Positions 10,866 to 21,420 of a stretch of 64,000 nucleotides of DNA are shown here, piece after piece. The notes below the pieces were generated by a model. The model saw only the letters and a program-made list of their open reading frames with translations. It was not told the DNA's origin and ran no database searches. The position numbers and the translations under genes are program-made. Positions within the stretch are counted from its first letter, which is position 1, and the number at the start of each line of letters is the position of its first letter. Source of the DNA: Limnephilus marmoratus (lineage: Eukaryota; Arthropoda; Insecta; Trichoptera; Limnephilidae); the NCBI GenBank assembly GCA_917880885.1, contig OU862910.1, positions 55,543,285 to 55,607,284 on the forward strand. The letters run 5' to 3'.

Positions 10866-10985
10866 ACAAATGGCAACATTATCATTTTTATTTTTTATAA
10901 GACCGATAATTGTCTAATAAAAAATGCCAACATTATCATTTAACAAATGGCAACATTATCATTCAACAAATGGAGACATTGTGAT
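10866..10985. repeat. 22-bp imperfect tandem/interspersed repeat in lyase 3' UTR
   Basis: AACAAATGGCAACATTATCA-type units start at about 10866, 10920, 10941 and 10963, with the first separated from the rest by the poly(A) signal region. It lies at and just past the lyase cleavage region. Confidence 0.75.
10916..10921 (+). terminator. Poly(A) signal AATAAA of HMG-CoA lyase
   Basis: Canonical AATAAA 61 bases after the stop codon; the first good match downstream of the last exon. Further AT-rich candidates lie 3' of it, so alternative cleavage is possible. Confidence 0.6.
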
Positions 10986-11154
10986 TTTAAAATTGTGTTT
11001 TAAAAAATGGTGTATAATTTATTTAGTATCTACCTAATACTTTTAAATATCTACACAACAGGGTAATCAAGGCTACAAATAAGAATAAGCTTTATTTTAA
11101 GATGATATTTTATATAATGTATTAAAGAATCATTTTACGCGCTTTTATAAAGTT

Positions 11155-11418
11155 TTTTGCCATTGAAACCAAATAAAATTGCTCTTTGAGAGTTTTTAAA
11201 TTGTGATAATTTTAATATTCAATCATTTACTACTGCTAATTATATATGAAATATTTAAATTAAAATGCAAACATTTTACAGGCTAAATTTTTGTCATTGA
11301 AACCAAATAATATTGATCTTTGAGAGTTTTTCAATTTTTATACTTTTAATATACAGTAATTTAATTACCTACTGCTAATTTCATACAAAATATTTAAATA
11401 AAAATGCAAAAAATTACA
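11155..11418. repeat. Tandem duplication, ~137-bp unit
   Basis: Two consecutive copies each carry CATTGAAACCAAATAA, CTTTGAGAGTTTTT, TACTGCTAATT and AAATATTTAAAT in the same order (about 11155-11290 and 11292-11418). Non-coding and moderately diverged. Confidence 0.65.
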
Positions 11419-12416
11419 GATTATCTAGCATGAAAAGAACTTATTTTTTTTACTGAATAGATTTTTGAGACTTCGTTATTTAGTTTGTAAGAGTAAAATT
11501 TGTTTATAAATTAAATATGTACATGCAAATAAGTTTATTTTAATAAAAAATGCATTATTTTGTAAACCAATTGTATTTTCTTATTTCATTATTATACCCA
11601 GTCAAATATTAACCACTCCGAACATTCATTCATCGCGCTTCACACATTTTTAACATTTCATAAAGTGAATTGGACTTATTTATCACAGTACCCCACATTT
11701 TGAAACATAAATCAATAATTAACATTTACACATAATTACATGCTACTCACTACATAGAATAGATTCACTTCTTTTCACTCCCTCCCACCATCCCACCCCT
11801 GCAGGTTAATGTAATTTTTTTTTTTAAATGGTACATATTATAATATATATTTTATTTATTTATTAATAATTTTTTTTGCTACATATATGAGTATAAATTA
11901 CAATAAAAGCTTTTTTTACATAAACAGTAAAAAAAAGAAAGACTAAATATGTTTTATACCAACAAAATCCAACATGGGCAATCGCCAATTTGTGGATATA
12001 AATGTGTTTTTTAAGGGCGTTTAACCAGCCAACGGCCGAAAATCCACATTTCGTCGAAAGTCGTTCTTACGATCGTGCAGGGCGGTTACAATGAGAAAGA
12101 TTAATTATTCTCCGTACCAGCATTTTAAAATTATAACTCAATATCGATTTTATTTCATTCCAAATTTGATTTAATTTATACCTACATCCAAAAATGATGA
12201 AAGGCGTGATGATAAAACTATTAAAATAATGTACTTTTTGTAATTATTTTTTGATTATAAGTATTTATCATTTTTCAATAATGTCTAAGTTAAATAAGAA
12301 TGTTAAAAAAATCTGAAATATATTAGTTTGTAAGTGCGCAAATAAATACACAAACGGACCAATTTTCGTCAAGAAACACATGTACGTATATATTTTTTAA
12401 TGATTTTTTTTCAACT
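11419..12416. other. AT-rich intergenic stretch, nothing recognised
   Basis: Between the lyase 3' end and the inverted-repeat cluster. No exon or element ends were found. Confidence 0.45.
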
Positions 12417-12419
12417 AAA

Positions 12420-12508
12420 CAGCGGGTTGCTTAGGTTTGTGGTCACAGGGGGGGGGGGGGGGTCAAAAATTGCAAAAAAAATTGGTCACATAGTATGGGT
12501 ACGTTCCC
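12420..12508. mobile_element. Right half of a Harbinger-like MITE (family H1)
   Basis: AGCGGGTTGCTTAGG, a G run, AAAATTGCAAAAA, TTGGTCACA and GTATGGGTACGTTCCC then TTA match the right half of the copies at 41943-42097 and 51023-51195. The left half is lost. Confidence 0.65.
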
Positions 12509-12515
12509 TTATTAT

Positions 12516-12672
12516 ACTAAAAGTAAACATTTTTTCTCAAAATTTAAAACATGCGAATGCTAGATAAAAGAACAATCTTTCGAAATCCATTCATAATTTT
12601 TTGTGGAAAAGAGTCAATACGTCTAAAATCTGATTTAAAAATGACATATTTCTGGTTTTCTCTGGTTATACC
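12516..12672. repeat. Dispersed repeat also found upstream of the tyrosine recombinase
   Basis: The block TTATTATACT, CAAAATTTAAAAC, GAACAATCTTTCGAAATC, TTTAAAAATGACATATTTC is present in the opposite orientation at 47340-47520, just 5' of the recombinase pseudogene. It is probably a piece of the same element. Confidence 0.6.
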
Positions 12673-12704
12673 CTCTTAAGGCAGCTAAAATTTACTCATG
12701 TATA

Positions 12705-12790
12705 TGTCGCAGGCCAATCATAAAATCAGGCAGATCATGATGCGCCTGGCCACATCATGATTTGCCTGATTTTACGATTGGTCTACGACA
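12705..12790. repeat. Long hairpin, ~38-bp arms
   Basis: TGTCGCAGGCCAATCATAAA then ATCAGGCAGATCATGATG is followed, after about 8 bases, by its inverted copy ending in TCTACGACA. Only a few mismatches. No coding or tRNA content. Confidence 0.8.
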
Positions 12791-13387
12791 TTGACATTCT
12801 CTTTGTAGAAGAGTAAAAAATTAAAATCAGTATTTACAGAATTACAATTCAAAAGATATGTTAATAAAGATTAAGAATTGGTTAACTTACAGCAGGTCAG
12901 ATGTTACAGCATTGAATGTTTATATAAATGGTATTTATCCAACTTACTATTACTTTTTATATTTGCTGTAGGATGATATTTTTTACATTTAATTTCTCTA
13001 GTCTTGTAGAGTGCATTATAAATTTTCGTTGTAATCAAATATGCGTGTCTTTGCGCAAGGCCAGTTTTACACAGTGGAACTTCATTTTTATGATTAATAC
13101 ATTATTTTAACCTATTAGTAAATCGATTTTCATCTTTTGTAAAAATAATATTTCGAGTAAATATAAATTCATTGCACACATTTGATTTTTCTTATCTTTA
13201 ATAATTTAGCTTCTTGGAATAATTGCAGGGAGGGGTAGTTCGTATCTTATGCAACATTATTTTTGTATTAATTTTTGGGTTATTTCTCCGGGTATTATAT
13301 ATACCCCCCCATCCAATTATTCCATAAGATACAGATGATTTGCACCGATGCATGATGCATCAATTTTATTATTTTGATATCAGCTAT
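12791..13387. other. AT-rich stretch with one weak inverted repeat
   Basis: GGAATAATTG and CGTATCTTATG near 13215-13250 face CAATTATTCC and ATAAGATAC near 13314-13332, possibly another small foldback. Otherwise nothing supportable. Confidence 0.35.
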
Positions 13388-13710
13388 GGGGCCGTTCAAG
13401 TATTACGTAACGCACTTTGGGGGGAGGGGGGGGTCTTGTGAAACATTACTGTGCATTACGAGGGGGGGGGGGAGGGGGGGTTCGAACAACGCGTTACGTA
13501 ACATGTTTTTCTTTATTTAGATAAAAAAAAGGGAATTAAAATTTTCCAAGTTGGTAATCCTTTTCTTTCTCGAAATCTCTTGTTTTATGTATCACCGCAA
13601 GCGCGATTAAAACAAGAAAAAAGTATTTAAGCGACTTTCCAGTATTTTCCGTGACTTTATTGTGACTTTCATGTAAAAATTGTCACTTGGGCGTTACGTA
13701 ACGTTTAGGG

Positions 13711-13750
<40 letters not shown>

Positions 13751-13837
13751 GGACCGAAAAACGTTACGGCGTGTTACATGGGGGGAGGGGGGTCAAAAAT
13801 CTTCAAAAATTGCATTACGTAATACTTGAACGCCCCC
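13388..13837. mobile_element. Harbinger-like MITE with G-rich core (family H2)
   Basis: Ends GGGGCCGTTCAAGTATTACG and, inverted, CGTAATACTTGAACGCCCCC are flanked by TAT on both sides (13385-13387 and 13838-13840). GTTACGTAAC-type palindromes occur inside. All G tracts lie on the + strand, including 36 consecutive G at 13714-13749. No coding sequence. Confidence 0.75.
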
Positions 13838-13992
13838 TATGTTATTTAAATGTTTAAAAATATAAGTTAAATACCTAAGTTTATTTTCAAACTTTTCTAT
13901 GTGATTTGTCCATTTGAGTTGGCTGTCTGTTATAATTCGTAAGTATTTATATTACAATTTTTTAACTTGTAACTTATACTGATCTTCCATTA

Positions 13993-14264
13993 GGGGCTAT
14001 CCATAAATTACGTCACATGAATTTCATGATTTTTTTTTACCCTTCCCCTGTCCCTGTAACATATCGTCACATTTGTTACACCCCCTCTCCCCTAGTGTGA
14101 CTTCATACATTGGTCATATTTTAAATTATATATTTACATTTAAGTTTTGCCCGTTAATAATTTAGATTTTTACATGTGATGTCACAGCGCTGATGACCCC
14201 CCATACCCTTGTCACACTTCTCTACTCCACCCCCTAAGGTGTGATGTAATTTATGGATGGCCCC
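13993..14264. mobile_element. Harbinger-like MITE (family H3)
   Basis: GGGGCTATCCATAAATTACG on the left is matched by TAATTTATGGATGGCCCC on the right, with TTA duplicated on both sides (13990-13992, 14265-14267). The 272-bp length and TTA duplication fit PIF/Harbinger MITEs. Confidence 0.8.
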
Positions 14265-14267
14265 TTA

Positions 14268-14437
14268 AGGTGAGCGTCCATCTGTCCGCGCCGGCCGCAA
14301 CGCACGCACGGCACGCAAAAGATTTTTCTATATCTTTATATGAATTAGTACAGCACTATGTCCACTATCTGCAAATACCGGCGGTCGGTACCGGCAACGG
14401 ATTTTTCTATATAAAGATAAGATAGACGTTCACCGTT
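14268..14437. mobile_element. Short foldback element
   Basis: GGTGAGCGTCCATCT and CGCGCCGGCC on the left face AGATAGACGTTCACC on the right; GATTTTTCTATAT occurs twice, at about 14321 and 14399, in direct orientation. It directly abuts the preceding MITE. Confidence 0.55.
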
Positions 14438-14881
14438 AGAAGCATTTGCTTGTGGATGGAGGAAGAGTTGCATTTCACATACGTACAGTTAATAAGTCGG
14501 TACGTCTCCTACGTCATAAGTATGTGTGGCCACGTTAAATTATTGTGAAAACAAGCTTATCTGCCCACATCGCAATCATAACCATGAAACTAAGGCACAG
14601 ACATCCATGTATTCAGTAAGAAAAACATATATAATTATTAGTGTGACTTTCATATGGAAATAAGTCTTAAATAAGAGAAGTCTTCCGGTTGATGCAAGGG
14701 CGGATTTAGGGGGGGGGGGGGGGGGTCATGGAGGCACGTGCCCCCCCCAGACGGTATTTTTGTGTACTGTGGAGATTCCGTCACAGTACATACTTAGAAG
14801 TTAAAACTGTCTTCATTAAACATTTAATTTTTCAATTATTTTGACACTTTCATAAACCTTCCTATACACACTTGAACTTGT

Positions 14882-14920
14882 AGAAATAAACTTGAAGTAT
14901 GATACTTCAAGTTTATTTCT
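14882..14920. repeat. Perfect 39-nt palindrome
   Basis: Two perfect 19-nt arms (AGAAATAAACTTGAAGTAT and its complement) flank a single central G. It lies inside the hAT-type MITE, immediately before the minisatellite. Confidence 0.9.
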
Positions 14921-15224
14921 AACAGTAATTGTTGATTTTGTTGCCCATCCGCCCCTTGTGTCCGCCCAGAAAAAAATTCTATCAGTAATTGTTAATTTTT
15001 TGCGCGTCCGTACCTTGTGCTCCCCACAGAAAAAAATCCTAACAGTAATTGTTGATTTTTTTGCCCGTCCGCCCCTTGTTCCCCCCTGAAAAAAAATCCT
15101 TTCAGTAATTGTTGATTTTTTGGGCCGGCCCCCCCCCCCTTGTGGCCCCCCCAGAAAAAAATCCTAACAATAAATGTTGATTTTTTTCCCGTCCGCCCCT
15201 TGTGCCCCCCCCAGAAAAAAATTC
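14921..15224. repeat. Minisatellite, ~60-bp unit, about five copies
   Basis: Each unit has CAGTAATTGTTGATTTTTT, then GCCCGTCCGCCCCTTGT, a C run, and CAGAAAAAAATCCT. Copies differ by substitutions and C-run length. The last unit passes into the terminal repeat of the MITE, so the array grew from the element's own 3' half. Confidence 0.88.
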
Positions 15225-15238
15225 TGGATCCGCCCTTG

Positions 15239-15420
15239 GATTGATGATTTCTCTAAAATATTTTTTAATTGAGTTCAACAATTGTGCTTTGTCATTAATG
15301 CTTCTGATTTCTTCTGGTAGTTTATTAAAGAAGTATTTTCCTTGGTGTGTATAATGGTGTTGGGCAAAAGAAGTGTTTAGTTTGCGGCGTAAAAACATTT
15401 TTTCTTGACATTCAGTAAAT
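15239..15420 (-). pseudogene. LINE reverse transcriptase C-terminal fragment
   Basis: The minus strand reads RRKLNTSFAQHHYTHQGKYF, FNKLPEEIRSI and LLNSIKKYF, typical of the tail of a LINE ORF2 protein. It is cut at 15238 by the hAT-type MITE. Upstream (toward 15490) the frame is lost. Confidence 0.6.
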
Positions 15421-15496
15421 AATTAAGATACATAAGCGAAAACCTACTATTAGTTGAATAATTTACACATATTTTACCATACATTCGTTTATTACA

Positions 15497-15905
15497 TTTG
15501 GGAGGCGGGTATTTCACCAATTTCGTTACATTTGGTGACTTAGTAGGGGTGCCCGGGTTCATGGGGTGAGGTTTGTCCGGGTCTTGGTGGCGGATGCGTC
15601 TGCCCACCGACTGCGTAGCAGGCCGGATCGGGAGAGACTGGTTGAGGAAGACCTGTAGACCTCTCCTGTAGGACTCTTGGAACATCGCCTTACCCCCAGT
15701 GGAGGGATTGATTCATACGTCTGTCACTCATGGACACATTGACCCCCAGATTCCTACCCACCCCTCATACCTTTTCATTCCCAAGATTTCCTCTCCTTCC
15801 TTTCCCTGAAAAGACCCTCCACACAGCATCCCCAAAGATGACACAGGCCCTGAGGGGAATTATTATCCTCAGGGCTTCCTGTGTGGGGCTAATGTAAAAA
15901 AATAA
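15497..15905 (+). mobile_element. Family B SINE-like unit
   Basis: It starts with TTTGGGAGGCGGG and carries ACATTTGGTGACTTAG, GCCCGGGTTCATGG, TTCCTACCCACCCCTCAT and the 3' nested stem-loop CTCCACACAG to CTGTGTGG, ending in TAATGTAAAAAAA. This is one of the longer copies. The 3' end matches the LINE fragment at 6051-6478. Confidence 0.75.
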
Positions 15906-16099
15906 TAGAATATTATAACTCTTGATTTTCCAAATAAAATAAAATAAAAATGTAAAATAAACAAATTGTTGAGAAAACACAATTTTCTCAAAACGAATTA
16001 TCTAAAGTGGGAATTCGTAATTATCATTATCTACGCATATTCCCTTTGTTATCACACTCTCAATATTTTTTCATCAAGGCTGTAGTTATTAAATTAGTT

Positions 16100-16510
16100 T
16101 GTGAAAACCTCGGCACCTCAAGTGATGATTAAAGATGACCTTTCTCCAACTGCTGCGGTTGGTCGAGCTGCGCAGTGTCAGTCCGATGCATTCCGTCGGC
16201 GAAATGTTAATTTAACAGGAGCGAGAAGTTGGCCGCGCGGACCAGAAGCGACAAGGCAGAAGCCCAGAAACCCGGATTTGGCTTCTTGCCCGCGCTGGGA
16301 TCTCCAGTCAGTCAAGCTGGCGAACTGTGCGCTGCCGGACCGCCGATAAAATACACCGGCTAAATGCGATCCCCAGTCCAGGCGGGTTTATTCGCTGAGT
16401 TCCAATTATATCGCCGCCTTTCTCCATGACCGTTCAGTGATCGACGCGCTATAGCCGCCGTCCGCGCGCCGCGGAAAACGCGCGTAAACGGAAGAAACGT
16501 CCCAATTATG
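16100..16510 (+). promoter_or_regulatory. G+C-rich, CpG-rich island; possible promoter of the next gene
   Basis: In otherwise AT-rich DNA this block is rich in CG dinucleotides (GGCCGCGCGG, CCGCGCGCCGCGG, AACGCGCG), about 1.1 kb before the first coding exon at 17546. A TGACGTCA motif (16777-16784), the CREB/ATF site sequence, lies downstream of it. Promoter or 5' UTR function is inference from position and composition only. Confidence 0.3.
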
Positions 16511-17545
16511 TAATAACGGAATGCTACCCTATCGTTCCAACTTCAAACAAAATATATCAACATTCTAACATCGCTACACAAGTATTTACTTATATTAGGA
16601 CGAATCCAGATTTAAATTTCAAAAGTACCTACCCAGCTACCATCTGGCGTGCAAATCCAATAAGCCTGTTTTGTTAGAATCGACCGTTCCCTGTGTTCAA
16701 GTTTTTTTTATGGCGCACGTTTTCCACGTAGGTGCCGAAAATAGAGCTTCGACTTTTCATCGCATTTATCATCATCTGACGTCACGGCGACTGTTTACAT
16801 GAATCTGCTAATCCAGAAACACGCGGCCCTCTAAACTTTGTCAAATACCTACTTAACAAATAATTTAAGTTTTCCCTGTTATCATTAAAATTATTTTAAT
16901 TGTGGTGAGAGATTAAAAGAAAAGTGATTGGAAATAAATAGTTACAAGAAATAAAATGTACTGAAGAAATAAAATAACACAGTGATATTGTTTGCGACAA
17001 AGTTGGTAAATTAAGTGGCATTTAAAATATATTGAAAGTGTAAGCGTCCTAACTACCTGCTTATTTTAAAACACGAAACGACACGAGAAAACGCTTGGGC
17101 GTCCCGACGTCCAGTATTAATCAATCCTACGTGTGTACCTAATACCTTCGTTCTATTATCCTCATTAGGTTCCTACCCACTACAATGAAGTGAGAAATAT
17201 ATGCGGATTGTTTTGTGTGATTCCCTATTTTCAACCCAGCTACATAATTTATAATAAGTCAATATAATTTAAATAATAGTCACCGTTTATTGAGTTTTTT
17301 TTATTACTTTTAATCTACACAATGAGCGCTTGGTTTTATAATATCAATCAAAATAAAATCCAAGTATTGCGGTAAATAATCACCTGTTACATTGTATGCA
17401 AAACAATCTTCTGAAAAGCTATAAACTTAATTTATGGCAAGACTAATGTCGTTAAGTTGATTAACGGCAACCCCCGTGTGTGGCCATACACATAAAATAA
17501 TAGCAGTTTTTCGTGTGATGCGTGTTTAGACAGAGTTTAGTGAAG

Positions 17546-17733
17546 ATGCACCACCTGTACCCCCTGGCGAAGGGGGACCCCCTGTGCCCCCTTGGCTTCC
17601 ACCCGCAGGTCAGGTGGCCCACGCGGTGCAAGAGGTGCTTCAGGGACTACAAGGAGCATGGAGGGAGGAAGAAGGACGAGGACCTGACGGTGTCCTCGCC
17701 CAGCCTGGCATCCTGGAACTCAGCTTCTTCACG
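17546..17733 (+). CDS. Unrecognised gene, first coding exon
   Basis: The ATG at 17546 opens a 62-codon frame ending at donor GTAAGA, leaving two bases of a codon. It reads MHHLYPLAKGDPLCPLGFHP, then RCKRCFRDYKEH and DEDLTVSSPSLASWNSASS. The spacing C, CxxCF, H with a following DEDL resembles the N-terminus of actin-binding MPRIP/outspread-type proteins (CxxCFK...H...DEDL), a weak likeness that does not name the gene. G+C and codon use differ sharply from the surroundings. The next exon in matching phase is at 61118, so the first intron would be 43.4 kb. The 5' UTR may be spliced; an upstream non-AUG start is possible but unnecessary. Confidence 0.75.
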
Positions 17734-17759
17734 GTAAGAATATGACAATATTCACCTCA

Positions 17760-18337
17760 TGACACCGATTTTTTTTAAATATTTGCTGATTAAGTACCCT
17801 CCCATGATCTGAGGTAGACACCATTATTATGCTACCATTATTCACTTGGAAGGAATTTTAAAAGTCCTTTGGTAAATAAATATACAGAAAAGCGTTACTG
17901 ATATAGGTTTTTAGGCTACAATTTTATTTTATTTTGGCGTTTTTTTAAATTATGGACAAACATATTGATTATTTAAAGAAGAAATTAAGAACATATTTTA
18001 GGTTTTAATGTTCGTAGTTTGGGTGGAAAAGGGGAAGAAAAAACTTATCATTTTAATTTAACGAAATCTATAATGCATCATTTTCCATTTCAGTTTACCG
18101 AAATATTTGTTCCTTATTGTTATCTAACTGGTACAAAGTGTGTGTGTTTTTAAATTAAAATGTGCGTATTAACCGTGTCCCACTTTTCTGTATATTTACG
18201 ATCCTTTTGTTTTTCCGAAAATTGAAAACGGCGATTCAGGGCGTCGTCGGCGTCGTGTATCTCTTCATGGGTCAATGCTCCAGTCTAATCAGTTCTGGTC
18301 AGATTTTAGGTGAATACTACGCAACACAAGTCCCAAA
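17760..18337. other. Start of the long first intron, nothing recognised
   Basis: AT-rich sequence after the donor at 17734. No exon or element end was found before the SINE A fragment. Confidence 0.45.
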
Positions 18338-18580
18338 TGCTCTCTTCTAACCGGAGCCAGCGAGACTATGGCATCCCCGCAATTGGGGTAGGTATGCTGG
18401 AGGCTGAAAGGATATGGGGAGGCGAAGGAGACATTGAAGAGGAAGGTTGGGAAATACCTGGCTATTCAGATCTGGTCACCTAACATGACTTAAGTCATTT
18501 CAAGCAAAAATTTAATTCTGAATGATGGCCTTTCTCCCGGGAGATGATACTTCGAGCTTACCACTCTGTTGAACAAGCGC
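18338..18580 (-). mobile_element. SINE A fragment
   Basis: GGAGCCAGCGAGACTATGG, CAATTGGGGTAGG, ACCTGGCTATTCAGATCTGG and ATTCTGAATGATGG follow the order seen in the better SINE A copies. Head and extreme 3' end are missing. Confidence 0.72.
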
Positions 18581-18817
18581 GGTTTTTAAAGCAAGAATAC
18601 AAAATGTGTTTTTAGGACCAGTCGTTTGACCGACCGTTACATTATTTGTCATAAACTGACGTTCACAATTTTGATTTTTTTAACATCTTACCCCTCCCCA
18701 CCAACGGCGTTTTGTAAAATTTTAAATTGAATTGTTTGATCAGACCTTGATTAAGCCGTCGATCTTAACAGTCATCAAAATTAACGAAACACTGACAGAC
18801 CGAAATTCGGCGGTTAA

Positions 18818-19232
18818 CGGGGACCAAGTGATTCGCTACGTTTGGTGACTCCGAGCAGGAGTGCCCGGGTTCATGGAGTGAGATTTGTCTAGGTCGTGGC
18901 TGCGGATGCCTTTGCCCACTGTGACTGCGTGGCTGGTTAAATAATGATTTTAATTGTCTAAATTTTAGATTAAAATTCACATTGGAAATTAATGAAAAAC
19001 TGGTCTCTCCCGACATTGCACCGCAGTGGGAGGGATTTATTCATAAGTCCGTCACTCTTGGATACATTGACCACCAGATTTCTACCCACCCCTCATACTA
19101 TTTTCCTTCACAAACTTTCTCTCTTTCATTTTCTTAAAGACTCTCAGCATCCTCAAAACTGACATAGACCATAGACCCCGGAGAGAAATTGTTTTCCTCA
19201 GGACCTCCCGTATGGAGCTAATGTAAAAATAA
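18818..19232 (+). mobile_element. Family B SINE-like unit with an internal AT insertion
   Basis: TTCGCTACGTTTGGTGACT, GCCCGGGTTCATGGAG, TTTGCCCACTGTGACTGCG and TTCTACCCACCCCTCATAC match family B. Around 18935-19010 an AT-rich segment interrupts the order. The 3' stem-loop is mutated (CTCAGCATCC ... TATGGAGCTAATG). Confidence 0.68.
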
Positions 19233-19235
19233 TTA

Positions 19236-20960
19236 AAAAACCTTCAATTGAAAATACGCATTCGGAATGGCGCTGACGGTCAATTTGTGACCAGTGACAA
19301 GATAAAAAAAAACCGATGATCCGTTAAACAGCTTGCCCCAAATTTACCTACCTTTGCTTTCGTTATGAAATCAACATCTTTTTCATCTTGACATCATTTA
19401 AAATCCCGAAAAGAATTAATTAACAAAGAGTTGATAATTTTCATAATGTAGCGAAATTTATTTCGATGAACACAGGCATCTTTCTTTAAAGATACAATAT
19501 TTGTGGTGTCAGAACGAAACTACAGGAGCGTGAACTTCACGTAGGTACCTATCAAGAACCTAGGTGTAATTCTCGCTACGTGTAATTTCATCTGTGTATA
19601 ATTCTGGCAGTGTTAATATTGGAAGGTGAAATTCACAAATTATGTATATCTAACACTTTGTTTCAACTTAATTAGATACCTATTACAAGAAAAAAATAGA
19701 GTGTTTAATTCACACGCGGTAAAAGTGAAACCTTCAGAAAACTAAAGCAGACAAGAGTGGAGGCTACGAAGCACCGCACAAAGAGGAGACCGATTATACT
19801 TTAGCATTCTCGCAGGCAAATCCAGAGATATATGTGATGGTCTCTTTCGTTTCATCGAGTTTCGAACCAACAACAACTGTGCTAAAGAAGTTTTCACTTC
19901 AAAAACTGTTTAAGTACCTACGCCAAGATTCATCAAAGCTCTAATTTTTATCAAAGTTTAAAATTTCCCTTGTTTTGATGCCATGTTTGATCTTGCTAGT
20001 ATGATATGACGTTGCCGAAAGGTTCCACAATGAACCAAACTTAGATCAAATAACTAACATATTATTTTGTGTATGTTTTCCCATCTCCCTTTGATGTAAA
20101 TACTTGCTAACTATTTCTTGCACTAAGTTGAAACGAAGTGTTATTATTTCAACAATTTGGGCGAATTTAGAACTAAGCGGTTTGCTTCTCAATATTAATG
20201 ACTTGTTTGTATTTCGTATTGAGGATTTTTGAATGCTCGTGTTAAAAGAGTGAAATGACCACGGTTCTTATTTTTGGAGGGCAGTAGCCTTAAACATTCC
20301 GATCAGATAATCACGTGCCAAAGACGTAAAATCTCTATTTATCCTTTATTATTATTGCGTTCATAAACTCACCACGCGTTTTGTGAACTTTAGATTTTTA
20401 TAATAAATATTCATCGTGGGTGGATTTCCTGGGAAGGTTTTGTATATATAGTAAAGTTTTTATAATCAATATACATTATACATATAGGTATTATGTCAAA
20501 GCTGTAACCGGAATGTTACTTGAGTTGCCAAGATGAAAATTGAGAAATTTTATTTCAACATAATCAAAAAATGCTTCTCTTTATTTTCTAGTAGGCCATT
20601 ACTGTAAAAAAATCACTGTCCTTATTTAAAAAAATCTGTACACTTTCAAGATGACTGGACTCGCTTAATACGAATATATTTTAGAAAAAAACCCTTGATT
20701 CATCTTAATTACTATAAAAGACAACTATTGGCATTCGGGGTGATGAAAAATACAGCATTTAAAATTTCAATTAAGTAAAATGAAAATTTACTTTCGTCGT
20801 ATTGGAAGACAGCTGACAGCCATTTGCAATAATTTATGTTCGTGTTGTATGATTTTGTACTGAAATTTTGAATGTAGTTGTTTTCCATCGCCCCTAATTA
20901 CACATAGTTTTCTTTTATAGTAGGTAATAAAGGTGCATCAAAAGGTTTTTTCTAAAAAAT
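19236..20960. other. Intron, few features
   Basis: Mostly unrecognised AT-rich DNA. The block TTTCATCGA, GCTAAAGAAGTTTTCACTTC, AAAAACT at about 19845-19912 recurs as TTTCATCGA, GCTATAGAAGTTTTTACTTC near 25185-25240, so a dispersed repeat of unknown type is present. Confidence 0.4.
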
Positions 20961-20961
20961 A

Positions 20962-21222
20962 ACGTGTCCAGTCATTTAGAAAGTTTACAAAGAATTTAAG
21001 GATGGGTTATTTAAAAAAAAATGCACAATTTTTCAAATATTTGAAGTTAATTTTCACGATCTGTGAAAGTTCTTTTCAAGTTCTGCGATCATTTCAGTTT
21101 TATGAAGCAACTGACCTAAAATGATATAATAACAGAACTTTAGAACTTACACAGAACATGAAAATTAACTTCGAATATTTGAAGAATTGTTCAAATTTTT
21201 TTAAACAACTCGTCCAGTGGCT
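20962..21222. mobile_element. Foldback element
   Basis: GTGTCCAGTC and TTTCAAATATTTGAAGTTAA, TTTTCAC on the left face GTGAAAATTAACTTCG, AATATTTGAAGAATTG and CGTCCAGTGGC on the right. The arms cover most of the ~260 bp. Non-coding. Confidence 0.65.
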
Positions 21223-21292
21223 TTTCAGAATTTTTATAATTTAACTAGTGAGTTCCGGACATGCGTTACAATGTCCCTAATACAGAAATTGT

Positions 21293-21420
21293 TTCTCCCT
21301 GCGTGTCTTTTCCCATTCGTCCCGCCTTCCCTTCCCCTTCCACGTCCCCTTCCCCTCACGCGTTCCCCCTCCACCTTCCCCGCCTTACCACTTCCCTCTA
21401 CCACGGTCCCCTTCTGTCCC
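21293..21420. other. Pyrimidine-rich tract
   Basis: About 128 bases almost purely C and T on the + strand (CTTCCCCTTCCACGTCCCC-like). The open frames across it are a composition artefact. Confidence 0.7.

Larger units (their letters stand above)
14695..15238. mobile_element. hAT-type MITE with internal minisatellite
   Basis: The ends CAAGGGCGGAT and ATCCGCCCTTG are inverted repeats. Flanking octamers GGTTGATG and GATTGATG match 7 of 8, as expected for an aged 8-bp hAT target duplication. A sister copy at 40949-41221 has the same ends and a perfect 8-bp duplication. The element is inserted in a LINE fragment on its right side. Confidence 0.82.

Noticed and set aside
13714..13749. Sequencing gap filler rather than a true G run
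   Set aside because: Long G runs recur at the same relative place in other copies of these MITEs (51129-51151, 41977), so a real though perhaps mis-sized tract is likelier.
14905..15235. CRISPR array (regularly spaced ~60-bp repeats)
   Set aside because: Whole units are repeated without unique spacers, in eukaryotic DNA and inside a MITE; it is a minisatellite.
16101..16349. 82-codon open frame in the G+C-rich block
   Set aside because: No motif, low-complexity Arg/Pro-rich translation expected of CpG-rich DNA; position before exon 17546 fits promoter or UTR better.
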